Of a DNA stretch of 64,000 nucleotides, positions 49,155-59,089 are shown in pieces. The notes below the pieces were generated by a model. The model did not search any database. It had not been told where the DNA came from and saw only the letters and a program-made list of their open reading frames with translations. Positions within the stretch are counted from its first letter, which is position 1; each line of letters begins with the position of its first letter. The stretch is from Serratia sp. FDAARGOS_506 (GTDB taxonomy: Bacteria; Pseudomonadota; Gammaproteobacteria; Enterobacterales; Enterobacteriaceae): the NCBI RefSeq assembly GCF_003812745.1, contig NZ_CP033831.1:4154001-4218000 (forward strand), in the 5' to 3' direction. The position numbers were made by a program, and so were the translations under genes.

Positions 49155-51071
49155 TCACGTGGCCGACGCATCGGCGGCCTGCAGGAAGGCGATAGCCTGC
49201 TTCAAATCGCGGGTGCGCGGCGTGGGCGGCAGGCTATTGAGAAACACCTCGCCGTAAGGGCGCATGACCAAACGGTTATCGCAAATCACCAGCACGCCCC
49301 GATCGTCGGTGTCGCGGATCAAGCGGCCAACGCCCTGTTTCAGCGTGATGACCGCATCCGGCAACTGCACGTCATTGAACGGGTCACCGCCGCGCAGGCG
49401 GCAATCTTCAATGCGCGCCTTCAGCAACGGATCGTCCGGTGAAGTGAACGGCAGTTTATCGATGATCACGCAGGACAGCGCATCGCCGCGCACGTCCACC
49501 CCTTCCCAGAAGCTGCTGGTCGCCACCAGCAGCGCGTTACCGGCGGCGACGAACTGCGCGAGCAGTTGCCCTTTGCTGGTTTCCCCTTGCAACAGCACCG
49601 GCAGCGTCATCGTGGCACGGAACTCTTCCGCCAGCTCACGCATCATCTGGTGCGAGGTGCATAAGAAGAAGCAGCGGCCGTTGTTGGCTTCAATTAATGG
49701 CCGCAGCATGCGCGCCAGCTGGCGCGCCCCGCCGGGCTGATTTGGCGAAGGCAAAAAGCGCGGCACGCACAGCAATGCCTGTTTGGCATAGTCGAACGGG
49801 CTTGGCAGAAGCAGCGTTTTGGCCTTGGTCAGCCCCAGCCGTTCGGTGAAGTGGCCCAACTGATCGTTGACCGACAGCGTGGCCGAGGTAAAGATCCAAC
49901 TGCCCGGCTTCTCGTCCAGCATTTCGCGGAACCGATCGGCCACCGTCAGCGGCGTCAGTGCCAGCACGAAATGGCGCGAGTTGCACTCATACCAATAGCT
50001 GTAGCCCGGTTCCGTCACCGCCTTCAGCCGCTTGAGGCGCGCGCGGTACAATGTGGCGCGCTCAAAGGCGGCGTCCAGCAGCGCCGAACGCCCGAGCGAC
50101 AGCTTCATGACGTCATAACACAGCTCCAGCGCGTCATCGAGCAGCAACAGAGCACGCTGTACGTTCGGTTCGCCGAGTACGTCACGCAAGTTGCCGCGAA
50201 AACCCGGCTCTCCCAGATTCAGGCGAAAATCTTGCGTACTCAGGCTGAGGCGGTCGGCACTTTTTTGCAGTTGAGCGGAATCGCGCACCTCGGTGCGATA
50301 GGCGATGGTGATATCTTTCGCCAGATCCAACAGTTGGCGGCTGGTGAGCTGCTGGCCGAAATACTGGCTGGCGATGTCGGGGATTTGGTGTGCTTCGTCG
50401 AAAATCATCACCTCGGCTTCTGGGATCAGCTCGGCGAAACCGCCCTCTTTCACCACCATATCCGCCAGGAACAGGTGATGGTTCACCACCACCACATCCG
50501 CATCCATCGCGCGGCGGCGCGCCTTGACCACGAAGCAATCCTGATACAGCGGGCAATCGCTGCCCAGGCAGTTGTCATTGGTGCTGGTGACCAATGGCCA
50601 GACGAAGCTGTCTTCCGCCACTTCGCTGCAGGTACTGATGTCGCCCTCTTTGGTCTGCGACGACCATTTGCGCAGCTGCACCAGGTCGATCAGGGTCTGC
50701 CCCGCCAGCTCACCGCCGGCCATCGACTGCTGTTCCAGCCGCTCCAGACACAGGTAGTTAGATCGCCCCTTCAACAGCGCCAGCTTGCCTTTGTACTTCA
50801 AGGCCTTGGCGACGGTAGGCAGATCGCGCGCATACAGCTGATCCTGCAACGCTTTCGAACCGGTAGAGATGATCACTTTGCGATCGGCGCGCAGCGCCGG
50901 CGCCAGATAAGCGAAGGTCTTGCCGGTGCCGGTGCCTGCTTCCACCACCAGCTCCTGCTTGAAATTGATCGCCTCGGTAACGGCTTGCGCCATCTGCCGC
51001 TGCGGCTCACGCGGTTTGAATCCCTTGATAGCCTGCGCCAATGCGCCGTCTGTTGCAAAATCGTCTGTCAC
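49155..51071 (-). CDS. yoaA: YoaA, DinG/XPD-type Fe-S DNA helicase
   Basis: A 638-residue superfamily 2 helicase. Walker A EAGTGTGKTFAYL (residues ~43-55) and the DEAH box MIFDEAHQIPD are present. Between them lies the four-Cys iron-sulfur segment (CSEVAEDSF, then CLGSDCPLYQDC). Motif VI reads QGVGRLIRD. In E. coli YoaA pairs with the HolC (chi) subunit and helps repair stalled replication forks. tsaB starts 79 bp downstream. Confidence 0.95.
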   Translation of the reverse strand: MTDDFATDGALAQAIKGFKPREPQRQMAQAVTEAINFKQELVVEAGTGTGKTFAYLAPALRADRKVIISTGSKALQDQLYARDLPTVAKALKYKGKLALLKGRSNYLCLERLEQQSMAGGELAGQTLIDLVQLRKWSSQTKEGDISTCSEVAEDSFVWPLVTSTNDNCLGSDCPLYQDCFVVKARRRAMDADVVVVNHHLFLADMVVKEGGFAELIPEAEVMIFDEAHQIPDIASQYFGQQLTSRQLLDLAKDITIAYRTEVRDSAQLQKSADRLSLSTQDFRLNLGEPGFRGNLRDVLGEPNVQRALLLLDDALELCYDVMKLSLGRSALLDAAFERATLYRARLKRLKAVTEPGYSYWYECNSRHFVLALTPLTVADRFREMLDEKPGSWIFTSATLSVNDQLGHFTERLGLTKAKTLLLPSPFDYAKQALLCVPRFLPSPNQPGGARQLARMLRPLIEANNGRCFFLCTSHQMMRELAEEFRATMTLPVLLQGETSKGQLLAQFVAAGNALLVATSSFWEGVDVRGDALSCVIIDKLPFTSPDDPLLKARIEDCRLRGGDPFNDVQLPDAVITLKQGVGRLIRDTDDRGVLVICDNRLVMRPYGEVFLNSLPPTPRTRDLKQAIAFLQAADASAT

Positions 51072-51204
51072 GCTGTCTCTCTGCCGGTGTCATTCAGCGG
51101 TGATTATGCCAAGCCTGCCGCCCGGCTACCACCCACTTTATCGCCGCGCATTTTCATGACCGGCTGTGCTACCCTTAGCACGACTATGATATGGAGATAA
51201 GCAA

Positions 51205-51549
51205 ATGAATATCGAAAGAATTGATCCCGATCAGCGCTGGTCCGAAGCCGTGGTGCACAACGAGACCGTTTACTACACCAGCGTGCCGGAGAACCTGGAC
51301 GACGACGCGACCGCGCAGACCGCCAACGCCCTCGCCGCCATCGACGTGCTGCTGGCGCGCGTCGGTTCGGACAAAAGCCGCATTCTGGATGCCACCATCT
51401 TCCTGGCCAACACCGCCGACTTCGCCGCGATGAACGCCGCCTGGGACGCCTGGGTGGTCGCCGGCAGCGCACCGGTGCGCTGCACCGTGCAGGCGCAGCT
51501 GATGAATCCGAAGTACAAGGTCGAAATCAAAATCATCGCCGCACTGTAA
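51205..51549 (+). CDS. yoaB: RidA-family protein YoaB
   Basis: A 114-residue Rid/YER057c-family protein. It has the trimer-interface GSDKSRILDATIFLAN and the C-terminal VRCTVQAQL, where Arg is the residue used by RidA to hydrolyse reactive enamines/imines. The YoaB subgroup's activity is not well established. The ATG follows GGAGATAAGCAA. It diverges from yoaA as in E. coli. Confidence 0.93.
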   Translation: MNIERIDPDQRWSEAVVHNETVYYTSVPENLDDDATAQTANALAAIDVLLARVGSDKSRILDATIFLANTADFAAMNAAWDAWVVAGSAPVRCTVQAQLMNPKYKVEIKIIAAL

Positions 51550-51570
51550 GCCTGAGCGCTGACGAAAAAA

Positions 51571-51602
51571 AAACCGCAGACGGCAACGCCTGCGGTTTTT
51601 TA
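51571..51602. terminator. Bidirectional terminator between yoaB and mdtI
   Basis: Stem AAACCGCAG/CTGCGGTTT inside a long A-run on the left and T-run on the right; serves both convergent transcripts. Confidence 0.88.
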
Positions 51603-51612
51603 TTGCCCGCTA

Positions 51613-51942
51613 TCAGGACAATTTGAGGATCACCATCCCCGTCAGCAGCAGCGCCAGGCCAATCCAGCCTTTGGCATTCAACCGTTGGCCGAACATGATC
51701 CAGCCTGCGGCGATGGTGGCGGCGATACCGAAACCGCCCCACAGCGCATAAGCGATCGACAGATCGATGCCCTTCACCGCCTGTGCCAGGGCGCTGAACG
51801 CGCCGAGTACCGACAGCAGCGACAGCAGCCCCAGCCAAATTTTACGGAAGCCGTCCGACATCTTCAGGAAGATGTTGGCGATGATTTCCAGCACGATCGC
51901 CAGTCCCAGGAACCCAATGTGGTACAACTCAAACTGTTGCAT
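51613..51942 (-). CDS. mdtI: MdtI, SMR spermidine exporter subunit
   Basis: A 109-residue four-helix small multidrug resistance protein. The helix-1 glutamate of the transport site is in [13 protein letters not shown], and [19 protein letters not shown] is the family core. The ATG at 51942 gives MQQFEL and overlaps the end of mdtJ by 14 bases; another ATG lies at 51951. MdtI and MdtJ act as a heterodimer that excretes spermidine in E. coli. Confidence 0.95.
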   Translation of the reverse strand: MQQFELYHIGFLGLAIVLEIIANIFLKMSDGFRKIWLGLLSLLSVLGAFSALAQAVKGIDLSIAYALWGGFGIAATIAAGWIMFGQRLNAKGWIGLALLLTGMVILKLS

Positions 51943-52297
51943 GGTTGTCACCTCGCGGGCTGACCTGTTTTCGCTCTTTGCGGGTACCGGATTTCACCAG
52001 CATGATGCCGGCGATCAGCGTAGCCAGGCCCAGTACCTTCAGCGCCGAGATCGGCTCGTCGAACCACAGCACGCTGAACAAGGTAATGAACAGAATGCCG
52101 ATGCCCTCCCACAGCGCATAGGCTACGCCCAGCGCCACGCGTTTTACCGCCACCGACAGCAACACATAGGACGCAGTGATCATTACGTACATCACGATGT
52201 GCCCGATCATGCCGCCGTTAACGCTGGCGTATTTCATCGACAAAGTGCCGATGATTTCGGTCATGATGGCCAAACCTAAAAAGATCCAATAAATCAT
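51929..52297 (-). CDS. mdtJ: MdtJ, SMR spermidine exporter subunit
   Basis: A 122-residue partner of MdtI with four helices. The conserved glutamate is in [16 protein letters not shown], and [14 protein letters not shown] follows. The polar tail [10 protein letters not shown] matches MdtJ. It is the first structural gene of the operon. Its 200-nt upstream leader carries a small ORF. Confidence 0.95.
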   Translation of the reverse strand: MIYWIFLGLAIMTEIIGTLSMKYASVNGGMIGHIVMYVMITASYVLLSVAVKRVALGVAYALWEGIGILFITLFSVLWFDEPISALKVLGLATLIAGIMLVKSGTRKERKQVSPRGDNHATV

Positions 52298-52497
52298 AAT
52301 TTTTCTCCCAAACGGCGAATAACGCGCGCCAAGGCATATTTATCCCGATTTATCTCGTCGAACGGCCGTATTTCGGCGCGCAAGACGCAGAGATCCCTGG
52401 GGATAAACTGACCCAAACGCAAAAAGATTGTTTGCCCGGCGGAACGGTAGCGCGAAGGCCTAAGCCCGCCACCCGCACCGGTTAAGGGAGAAAGACG

Positions 52498-52596
52498 CTA
52501 TAGCTCGCTGCACCAGTGATGCTCACTGGCAAGGATCGCAGACAGGAAGAGTTGGCAAGTAGAGGTTCTGAGGGTAGTTCCGTTAATAGTCATCAT
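52498..52596 (-). CDS. Candidate leader peptide ORF upstream of mdtJI
   Basis: Minus-strand ATG-ATG at 52596/52593 opens a 32-residue ORF (starts MMTINGTTLRTSTCQLF, ends HHWCSEL). It stops 200 bases before mdtJ. E. coli has a small leader protein, MdtU, upstream of mdtJI that takes part in spermidine-responsive expression. Position and size fit, but I cannot confirm homology from memory. AGAG lies about eight bases upstream. Confidence 0.4.
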   Translation of the reverse strand: MMTINGTTLRTSTCQLFLSAILASEHHWCSEL

Positions 52597-52849
52597 AATA
52601 GTTCTCTATTATCAGCCGCACACCGTGCGATTTGCCCAATATCCTCATAAAAGTAAAATTTTCAACTGAGATATTTTTACCACAGCCAAAATAAGAAAGC
52701 AAACTGCCGTTTTCATAAAAAGCGGAAAAAAACGGGTTAAAAATAAGAAAGTTAATCACGATAAAAATTTAAAAAGGCCCAACGAAGCGTTGAGCCTTGC
52801 GATAATCGTGGGTGCGCAAATAAGCACCAACCTCAGGCGTGGCGCGGGT
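52597..52849. other. AT-rich interval between the mdtJI leader and eda
   Basis: 253 bp, notably AT-rich from 52650 to 52780, probably holding the mdtJI promoter. No gene is seen. Together with the leader region it forms a 552-bp stretch without a large gene. Confidence 0.4.
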
Positions 52850-53491
52850 TTACAACGCGGCGCCGCTGACGGCGCTGCGCGCCAGTTCAGTGATGCGCGC
52901 GTAGTCGCCGTTTTCAAGCGCATCCGCCGGCACCAGCCAGGAACCGCCGATGCAAAGCACGCTTTTCAGCGCCAGATAATCGCGATAGTTGTTCGGCGTA
53001 ATGCCGCCGGTCGGGCAAAAACGTACCTGCGGGAACGGGCCGCCGATCGCCTGCAGTGCCTTCACGCCGCCGTTGGCCTCCGCCGGGAAGAATTTGAATT
53101 CGCGCAGGCCGTGATCCATGCCCTGCATCAGCTCGGAAACGGTGCTGATGCCCGGGATCAGCGGGATCGGCCCCGCCGTCGCCGCCTGCAGCAAGGCTTC
53201 GGTCAGCCCCGGGCTGATCGCGAATTGCGCTCCCGCCTCGGTCACTTCCCGCAGCTGCTGCGGATTGATCACCGTACCGGCGCCGATAATGGCCTCCGGC
53301 ACCTCTTTGGCAATAGCGCGGATAGCCTCCAACGCGCAGGCAGTGCGCAGCGTCACCTCCAGCACCCGCACGCCGCCGGCAACCAGCGCTTTCGCCAGCG
53401 GCACCGCCTGTTCCAGCTTGTTGATCACGATAACAGGCACCACCGGCCCCGCCGTCAGGACCTGCTCGGCGCTGGTTTTCCAGTTTTTCAT
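52850..53491 (-). CDS. eda: KHG/KDPG aldolase
   Basis: A 213-residue class I aldolase cleaving KDPG to pyruvate and glyceraldehyde 3-phosphate. Schiff-base Lys133 lies in [11 protein letters not shown], the same position as in E. coli, and the catalytic Glu in VLEVTLRT. The ATG at 53491 reproduces the E. coli start. edd, which adjoins eda in E. coli, is absent here; zwf is directly upstream but ended by a terminator, so eda has its own promoter. Confidence 0.97.
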   Translation of the reverse strand: MKNWKTSAEQVLTAGPVVPVIVINKLEQAVPLAKALVAGGVRVLEVTLRTACALEAIRAIAKEVPEAIIGAGTVINPQQLREVTEAGAQFAISPGLTEALLQAATAGPIPLIPGISTVSELMQGMDHGLREFKFFPAEANGGVKALQAIGGPFPQVRFCPTGGITPNNYRDYLALKSVLCIGGSWLVPADALENGDYARITELARSAVSGAAL

Positions 53492-53608
53492 CGTTATTTC
53501 TCCATTACTCGCGGTTAATAATGGCACGCCCCTGCCACAGGGCTCCGCACAAATGCGCGGACGTCCGGCCGTACCGTAAGTGATGTGGCCCACGCGCAGA
53601 TCGCAGGC

Positions 53609-53637
53609 AAAAAAAAGCCGGCAGACAGGCTGCCGGC
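53609..53637 (-). terminator. Terminator after zwf
   Basis: Minus-strand stem GCCGGCAG/CTGCCGGC followed by eight Ts (A-run 53609-53616 on the plus strand). It separates zwf from eda. Confidence 0.9.
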
Positions 53638-53645
53638 ATTGCGCG

Positions 53646-55121
53646 TTACTCGAACTCGTTCCAGGAACGGCCGTCGCGGGTGATCATCGCCACCGAGGCC
53701 ACCGGCCCCCAGGTGCCCGCCTGATAAGGCTTCGGCGCCTCGTTGTCGGCTTTCCATGCATCCATGATGGAGTCGACCCACTTCCAGGCTTCTTCCACCT
53801 CATCACGGCGCACGAACAGCGCCTGAATACCGCGCATGGTCTCCAGCAGCAGGCGCTCGTAGGCATCCGCCACGTGCTCCTGATTGAAGGTTTCCGAGAA
53901 GCTCAAGTCCAGCTTGGTGGTCTGCAGACGGTGCTTGTGATCCAGCCCAGGCACCTTGTTCAGCACCTGAATTTCGATGCCTTCGTCCGGCTGCAGGCGG
54001 ATGGTCAGCTTGTTCTGCGGCAGCTGCTGGTAAGAATCGCTGAACAGGTTAAGCGGTGGGTTCTTGAAGTACACCACGACTTCCGAGCATTTGGTCGGCA
54101 GACGTTTACCGGTACGCAGGTAGAACGGCACCCCGGCCCACTGCCAGTTATCGATATCCACGCGGATGGAGACGAAGGTTTCGGTGCTGCTGCTCTTGTT
54201 AGCCCCTTCCTCTTCCAGATAACCCGGCACTTTCTTGCCCTGGACGAAACCGGCGGTGTACTGACCGCGCACGGTGGTTTCCCGTACATTGGTCTGATCG
54301 ATGCGGCGCAGCGAGCGCAGTACCTTCACCTTCTCGTCGCGGATGCGGTCGGTGGTCAAATCCGCCGGCGGCGACATAGCGATCATGGTCAGGATCTGCA
54401 GCAGGTGGTTCTGGATCATGTCACGCATCTGGCCGGCCTGGTCGAAGTAACCCCAACGCCCTTCGATGCCCACCTCTTCCGCCACGGTGATCTGCACCGA
54501 ATCGATGGTGCGGTTATCCCAGTTGGATGCGAACAGCGAGTTGGCGAAACGCAGCGCCAACAGGTTCAGCACCGTCTCTTTGCCGAGATAGTGGTCGATA
54601 CGGTAAACCTGGGATTCGTTGAAGTATTCCGCAACCTGATCGTTGATCACGCGGGAAGACGCCAGATCGGTGCCCAACGGTTTCTCCATCACCACGCGGG
54701 CCGGCTCATGGTTCAGCTTGGCTTCGCCCAACCCTTTGCAGATGGCGCCAAAAGTGCTTGGCGGCATGGCGAAGTAGTTGATGGTGGTGCGGTGTTTCTG
54801 ATCCAGCATTTTACCCAGTTTGGTAAAGTTCTTGCTGTCATTGACGTCCAGATTGCAGAAGTCCAGGCGTGCGCTCAGCGTGGCCCAGAGTTCGTCATCC
54901 AGTTTTTCTTTCATGAAGGTGCCAAGCGCTTCCTTGACCACTTCGGTATAAGCTTGTTTATCCCACTCCGCGCGGCCGACGCCGATGATCCGCGTATCCG
55001 GGTGGATGTGTCCGGCTTTCTCTAACTGGTACAGGGAAGGCAGCAGCTTACGGCGCGCCAAATCACCTTTCGCGCCGAAAATAACCAGGTCACACGCCTG
55101 GGCTGTAGAGGTTACCGCCAT
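53646..55121 (-). CDS. zwf: Glucose-6-phosphate 1-dehydrogenase
   Basis: A 491-residue enzyme oxidising glucose 6-phosphate with NADP, the entry to the oxidative pentose and Entner-Doudoroff pathways. The NADP fold [16 protein letters not shown] and the catalytic RIDHYLGKE motif are intact. The ATG at 55121 follows GAGGAG and matches E. coli; the open frame extends to 55226 through the control region. It diverges from hexR. Confidence 0.99.
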   Translation of the reverse strand: MAVTSTAQACDLVIFGAKGDLARRKLLPSLYQLEKAGHIHPDTRIIGVGRAEWDKQAYTEVVKEALGTFMKEKLDDELWATLSARLDFCNLDVNDSKNFTKLGKMLDQKHRTTINYFAMPPSTFGAICKGLGEAKLNHEPARVVMEKPLGTDLASSRVINDQVAEYFNESQVYRIDHYLGKETVLNLLALRFANSLFASNWDNRTIDSVQITVAEEVGIEGRWGYFDQAGQMRDMIQNHLLQILTMIAMSPPADLTTDRIRDEKVKVLRSLRRIDQTNVRETTVRGQYTAGFVQGKKVPGYLEEEGANKSSSTETFVSIRVDIDNWQWAGVPFYLRTGKRLPTKCSEVVVYFKNPPLNLFSDSYQQLPQNKLTIRLQPDEGIEIQVLNKVPGLDHKHRLQTTKLDLSFSETFNQEHVADAYERLLLETMRGIQALFVRRDEVEEAWKWVDSIMDAWKADNEAPKPYQAGTWGPVASVAMITRDGRSWNEFE

Positions 55122-55550
55122 GTTCATCTCCTCGTTGCAGGATATTTGTAATTTTCTTACATTACTAATGTACTCTGTTTGACTACGGCCAGCAAACCCG
55201 GTGCAAAAGCGGGAAAAAGACCACAAGATTCCAGTGGTAGCGCCAATGCGCGCCAGAGCCCGAACAGGCGGGCAAAACTGTAATTTTTCGTCTTTTTTGA
55301 CGCTCTGTTACCATTATGAAAGTTAGACACAGGTCATATTCTGGTGAAAAAAGCCTGCATACGCCCTGTCGAGACTGCCAACGGTTACCAGCACGTAGTA
55401 TATTTTCACTAAACCGGCATTGATTTCTCCTTTGTTTGAAATCGACATACCCTATCGATTCCAGGTTACAGCCGCTCGTTTGGCGTCTGCTTGCACGGCG
55501 AACACGGGCGAAATTCGACGCTGTTGCTTGAAAGCCACAGGGATAAAACC
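55122..55550. other. zwf-hexR divergent control region
   Basis: 429 bp without a gene; open frames that enter it are extensions of zwf. It contains a HexR box close to zwf. Confidence 0.6.
55147..55161. promoter_or_regulatory. HexR operator upstream of zwf
   Basis: TGTAATTTTCTTACA is a dyad (TGTAA/TTACA) fitting the HexR consensus TGTARTWWWAYTACA at 14 of 15 positions. It lies 26 bp before the zwf start. Confidence 0.8.
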
Positions 55551-56441
55551 ATGAGTGACTCTCGTTATATGAATACGCTGGACAAAATCCAGAGCCATCT
55601 GGAACTCCTGAGCAAATCTGAAAGGAAAGTCGCCGAGGTGATCCTGGCCGCCCCACAGACCGCCATTCACTCCAGCATTGCCACGTTGGCGCGCATGGCC
55701 GACGTCAGCGAACCCACCGTCAACCGTTTTTGCCGCCGCCTTGATACCAAAGGTTTTCCCGATTTCAAACTGCATCTCGCCCAGAGCCTGGCTAACGGCA
55801 CGCCCTACGTAAACCGTAACGTAGAGGAAGACGACAGCGTCGATTCCTATACCAGCAAGATCTTCGAATCGGTCATGGCCAGCCTGGATACAGTAAAGGC
55901 AAATTTGGATATTGCCGCAATCAATCGTGCGGTTGACCTGCTCACCCAGGCAAAAAAAATCTCTTTCTTCGGCCTGGGCGCCTCCGCAGCGGTGGCGCAC
56001 GATGCGATGAACAAATTTTTCCGCTTCAATATCCCGGTGGTCTACTTCGATGACATCGTCATGCAGCGCATGAGCTGCATGAACTCCAGCGAAGGCGACG
56101 TGGTGGTGCTGATTTCACATACCGGCCGTACCAAGAATCTGGTGGAGATGGCGCACCTGGCGCGAGAAAATGACGCGACGGTACTGGCTATCACCTCGCG
56201 CGACACCCCGCTCGCCCAGGCGGCAACCCTCGCTTTACTGCTCGATGTGCCCGAAGACACCGACGTTTACATGCCAATGGTGTCGCGGATCGCGCAATTA
56301 ACGCTCATTGACGTGCTCGCCACCGGATTTACCTTGCGCAGAGGGGCTAAATTCAGAGATAACTTGAAGCGGGTCAAAGAAGCGCTCAAAGAATCGCGCT
56401 TTGATAAAGGCGTGGTCATTCCCAACAGTTTTGACTCGTGA
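55551..56441 (+). CDS. hexR: HexR, RpiR-family regulator of hexose metabolism
   Basis: A 296-residue regulator with an N-terminal RpiR helix-turn-helix domain (residues ~1-85, including SSIATLARMADVSEPTVNRFCRRL). A SIS sugar-phosphate-binding domain follows (FFGLGASAAVAHDA, VVVLISHTGRTKN). KDPG is the known inducer. The ATG at 55551 with CAGGGAT upstream is preferred; an ATG at 55569 gives the E. coli-like MNTLDKIQ start. Boxes are seen before zwf, pykA and gapA. It precedes pykA as in E. coli. Confidence 0.95.
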   Translation: MSDSRYMNTLDKIQSHLELLSKSERKVAEVILAAPQTAIHSSIATLARMADVSEPTVNRFCRRLDTKGFPDFKLHLAQSLANGTPYVNRNVEEDDSVDSYTSKIFESVMASLDTVKANLDIAAINRAVDLLTQAKKISFFGLGASAAVAHDAMNKFFRFNIPVVYFDDIVMQRMSCMNSSEGDVVVLISHTGRTKNLVEMAHLARENDATVLAITSRDTPLAQAATLALLLDVPEDTDVYMPMVSRIAQLTLIDVLATGFTLRRGAKFRDNLKRVKEALKESRFDKGVVIPNSFDS

Positions 56442-56543
56442 CCTGACGAAGAAAAAATCGCCGTTCAACAGACATTTGAATGACGGCATCAGAGGCTGTA
56501 CCCTGTTAACATGCTCATGCGGGTAACCCGGGTGAAATATCAG

Positions 56544-56558
56544 TGTTGTAAAATTACA
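56544..56558. promoter_or_regulatory. HexR operator upstream of pykA
   Basis: TGTTGTAAAATTACA fits the HexR consensus at 14 of 15 positions and lies 74 bp before pykA. Confidence 0.75.
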
Positions 56559-56631
56559 TTTCACGCCTGGTTTCGTTATCCGACGTTTATCGCAACACCA
56601 ATATTTGCTTCACCAGTCAACGGAGTAATAC

Positions 56632-58074
56632 ATGTCCAGACGGCTCAGAAGAACCAAAATCGTTACCACCCTGGGTCCGGCTACAGACCGCGACAATAAT
56701 CTGGAAAAGATCATTGCTGCCGGCGCCAACGTAGTTCGGCTTAACTTCTCCCACGGCAGCCCGGAAGACCACCAGGCGCGCGCCGACAAAGTGCGCGAAA
56801 TCGCCGCTAAACTGGGACGTCACGTCGCTATCCTCGGCGATCTGCAAGGGCCGAAAATCCGCGTATCCACCTTCAAAGAAGGCAAAATCTTCCTCAACGT
56901 AGGCGATAAATTCCTGCTGGACGCCAACCTGTCAAAAGGCGAAGGCGACAAAGAAAAAGTCGGCATCGACTATAAAGGCCTGCCTGCCGACGTGGTGCCG
57001 GGCGATGTCTTGCTGCTCGACGACGGCCGCGTTCAGCTGAAAGTGCTCGAAGTTCAGGGCATGAAAGTGTTTACCGAAGTGACCGTCGGTGGCCCGCTGT
57101 CCAACAACAAGGGCATCAACAAACTTGGCGGTGGCCTGTCGGCCGAAGCGCTGACCGAAAAAGACAAGGCAGACATCGTGACCGCCGCCAAGATTGGCGT
57201 CGATTACCTGGCCGTCTCCTTCCCGCGTACCGGTGAAGACCTGAACTATGCTCGCCGCCTGGCGCGCGACGCCGGCTGCAACGCCAAAATCGTGTCCAAG
57301 GTTGAGCGCGCCGAAGCGGTCTGCAGCGACGAAGCGATGGACGACATTATTTTGGCCTCCGACGTGGTCATGGTTGCCCGTGGCGACCTGGGCGTCGAAA
57401 TCGGCGATCCGGAACTGGTCGGTATTCAGAAGAAACTGATCCGCCGCGCCCGTACCCTGAACCGCGCGGTGATCACCGCGACCCAGATGATGGAGTCGAT
57501 GATCACCAATCCGATGCCGACCCGCGCCGAAGTTATGGACGTGGCCAACGCCGTGCTGGACGGCACTGACGCCGTCATGCTGTCGGCGGAAACCGCCGCT
57601 GGCCAATACCCGGCTGAAACCGTGGCGGCGATGGCGCGCGTTTGTCTGGGCGCCGAGAAGATCCCGAGCATCAACGTTTCCAAACACCGCCTGGACGTAC
57701 AGTTCGACAACATCGAAGAAGCGATTGCCATGTCTTCGATGTATGCCGCCAACCACCTGAAAGGCGTCACCGCGCTGATCGCCATGACAGAGTCCGGCCG
57801 CACCGCACTGATGATGTCGCGTATCAGCTCCGGTCTGCCGATCTTCGCCATGTCGCGCCATGAGCATACGCTGAACCTGACCGCGCTATATCGCGGCGTG
57901 ACGCCGGTGTATTTCGACAGCCACAAAGACGGCGTGATCGCCGCCAATGAAGCCGTCAATCGCCTGCGCGACAAAGGCTTCCTGGTCTCCGGCGATCTGG
58001 TGATCGTCACTCAGGGCGACGTGATGGAAACCGTTGGCACCACCAACACCAGCCGAATCCTGCGCGTCGAGTAA
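56632..58074 (+). CDS. pykA: Pyruvate kinase II
   Basis: A 480-residue enzyme making pyruvate and ATP from phosphoenolpyruvate. The start [18 protein letters not shown] is the active-site Arg-Lys segment. The signature [20 protein letters not shown] is intact. The length equals E. coli PykA, the AMP/sugar-phosphate-activated isoform, rather than PykF. The C-terminal domain reads as a normal effector site. A strong terminator follows. Confidence 0.98.
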   Translation: MSRRLRRTKIVTTLGPATDRDNNLEKIIAAGANVVRLNFSHGSPEDHQARADKVREIAAKLGRHVAILGDLQGPKIRVSTFKEGKIFLNVGDKFLLDANLSKGEGDKEKVGIDYKGLPADVVPGDVLLLDDGRVQLKVLEVQGMKVFTEVTVGGPLSNNKGINKLGGGLSAEALTEKDKADIVTAAKIGVDYLAVSFPRTGEDLNYARRLARDAGCNAKIVSKVERAEAVCSDEAMDDIILASDVVMVARGDLGVEIGDPELVGIQKKLIRRARTLNRAVITATQMMESMITNPMPTRAEVMDVANAVLDGTDAVMLSAETAAGQYPAETVAAMARVCLGAEKIPSINVSKHRLDVQFDNIEEAIAMSSMYAANHLKGVTALIAMTESGRTALMMSRISSGLPIFAMSRHEHTLNLTALYRGVTPVYFDSHKDGVIAANEAVNRLRDKGFLVSGDLVIVTQGDVMETVGTTNTSRILRVE

Positions 58075-58090
58075 TTCACGCCGCAGACGG

Positions 58091-58126
58091 AATGCCGGCC
58101 GGCTTAAGCGGGCCGGCATTTTTTTT
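58091..58126 (+). terminator. Terminator after pykA
   Basis: Ten-base stem AATGCCGGCC/GGCCGGCATT and eight Ts. Confidence 0.93.
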
Positions 58127-58159
58127 GCCCTGATACAGCCATTAATGATGGAGAACGCC

Positions 58160-59041
58160 ATGCTCCACCAACACAATCCCGCAACGAGCGGTGATGAGCT
58201 CGATCTCGACGGCCACAACCTGACGCAGCTCGACGAGTCGCAGTTAGCCGGCCACGCGCTGCGCAAGATTAGCCTGTACGACAATCAGCTGACGGCCTTC
58301 CCCGCCCCGATCTTCCGGCACCGAAATCTGCGGGTGCTGAATATCTCCTGCAATCAGCTCGACCGTCTTCCGCCGGAGATTGGCCAGTTGCAACAGCTCG
58401 AAATGTTCGACTTTGGCCACAATCACGCAAGCGAGCTTCCTGACGAACTGGGGCAGTTGCATCGGTTAAAATATCTCTACCTGAGCGATAACGGCTTTAG
58501 CGATCTGCCGCGCTCGCTGGCGCAGCTGCAGCAATTGACTTACCTCAACGCGACCGACAACCATTTAACCGCTTTGCCACAGGCGATACCGAAGCTTTCG
58601 GCATTACAGGAACTGCGTTTATACAACAATCGCATCGGCAACCTGCCCATTGAAATCGGGCAACTGCGCGCATTGCGCGAACTGCATATCATGAAAAATG
58701 CCCTGGCCACGCTGCCGGCGGAGATGGCCCAGCTCGGTGAGTTGGAGATACTCGACGCGGCTAACAATGCCATCGCCGAGCTGCCGCAGGCCTTCTGTCG
58801 GCTGCCGCGGTTGACCGAGCTGAACCTGCGTTTCAATCGGCTGACACGCCTGCCGGATAATATCGGTGAGCTCACGGCGCTGAGAAGTCTGGATTTGCGC
58901 GCCAACCGTCTGAGCGACCTGCCGGAAAGCCTCGGCGAACTGAGCCGCTTGCGCAGGCTGGATCTGCGCTGGAATGATTTCACCCGCACGCCTAAAGTCG
59001 TCGACATCCTGCGGGCTCGCGGCTGTATGGTGCACATCTGA
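58160..59041 (+). CDS. Leucine-rich-repeat protein
   Basis: A 293-residue protein made almost wholly of about ten 23-residue leucine-rich repeats (pattern L-x-x-L-x-L-x-x-N-x-L-x-x-L-P). Examples are LRVLNISCNQLDRLP at the start of the array and LRRLDLRWNDFTRTP at its end. No signal peptide, membrane helix or catalytic domain is seen, so it is a bare LRR solenoid and probably binds a partner protein. The ATG at 58160 with GGAG at 58150-58153 is preferred; ATGs at 58145/58148 are alternatives. It stands between pykA and lpxM, an addition relative to E. coli. Confidence 0.85.
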   Translation: MLHQHNPATSGDELDLDGHNLTQLDESQLAGHALRKISLYDNQLTAFPAPIFRHRNLRVLNISCNQLDRLPPEIGQLQQLEMFDFGHNHASELPDELGQLHRLKYLYLSDNGFSDLPRSLAQLQQLTYLNATDNHLTALPQAIPKLSALQELRLYNNRIGNLPIEIGQLRALRELHIMKNALATLPAEMAQLGELEILDAANNAIAELPQAFCRLPRLTELNLRFNRLTRLPDNIGELTALRSLDLRANRLSDLPESLGELSRLRRLDLRWNDFTRTPKVVDILRARGCMVHI

Positions 59042-59044
59042 AGA

Positions 59045-59075
59045 AACGCCGGACGGGTTATACCCGGCCGGCGTT
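59045..59075. terminator. Hairpin between the LRR gene and lpxM
   Basis: AACGCCGG-A-CGGG paired with CCCG-G-CCGGCGTT around TTATA, between convergent genes. The T-tract is weak. Confidence 0.6.
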
Positions 59076-59089
59076 AGCGGTAAAAAGGA

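Noticed and set aside
52790-53518. A 242-codon plus-strand frame over eda
   Set aside because: It is antisense to eda, whose active-site lysine and start are clear.
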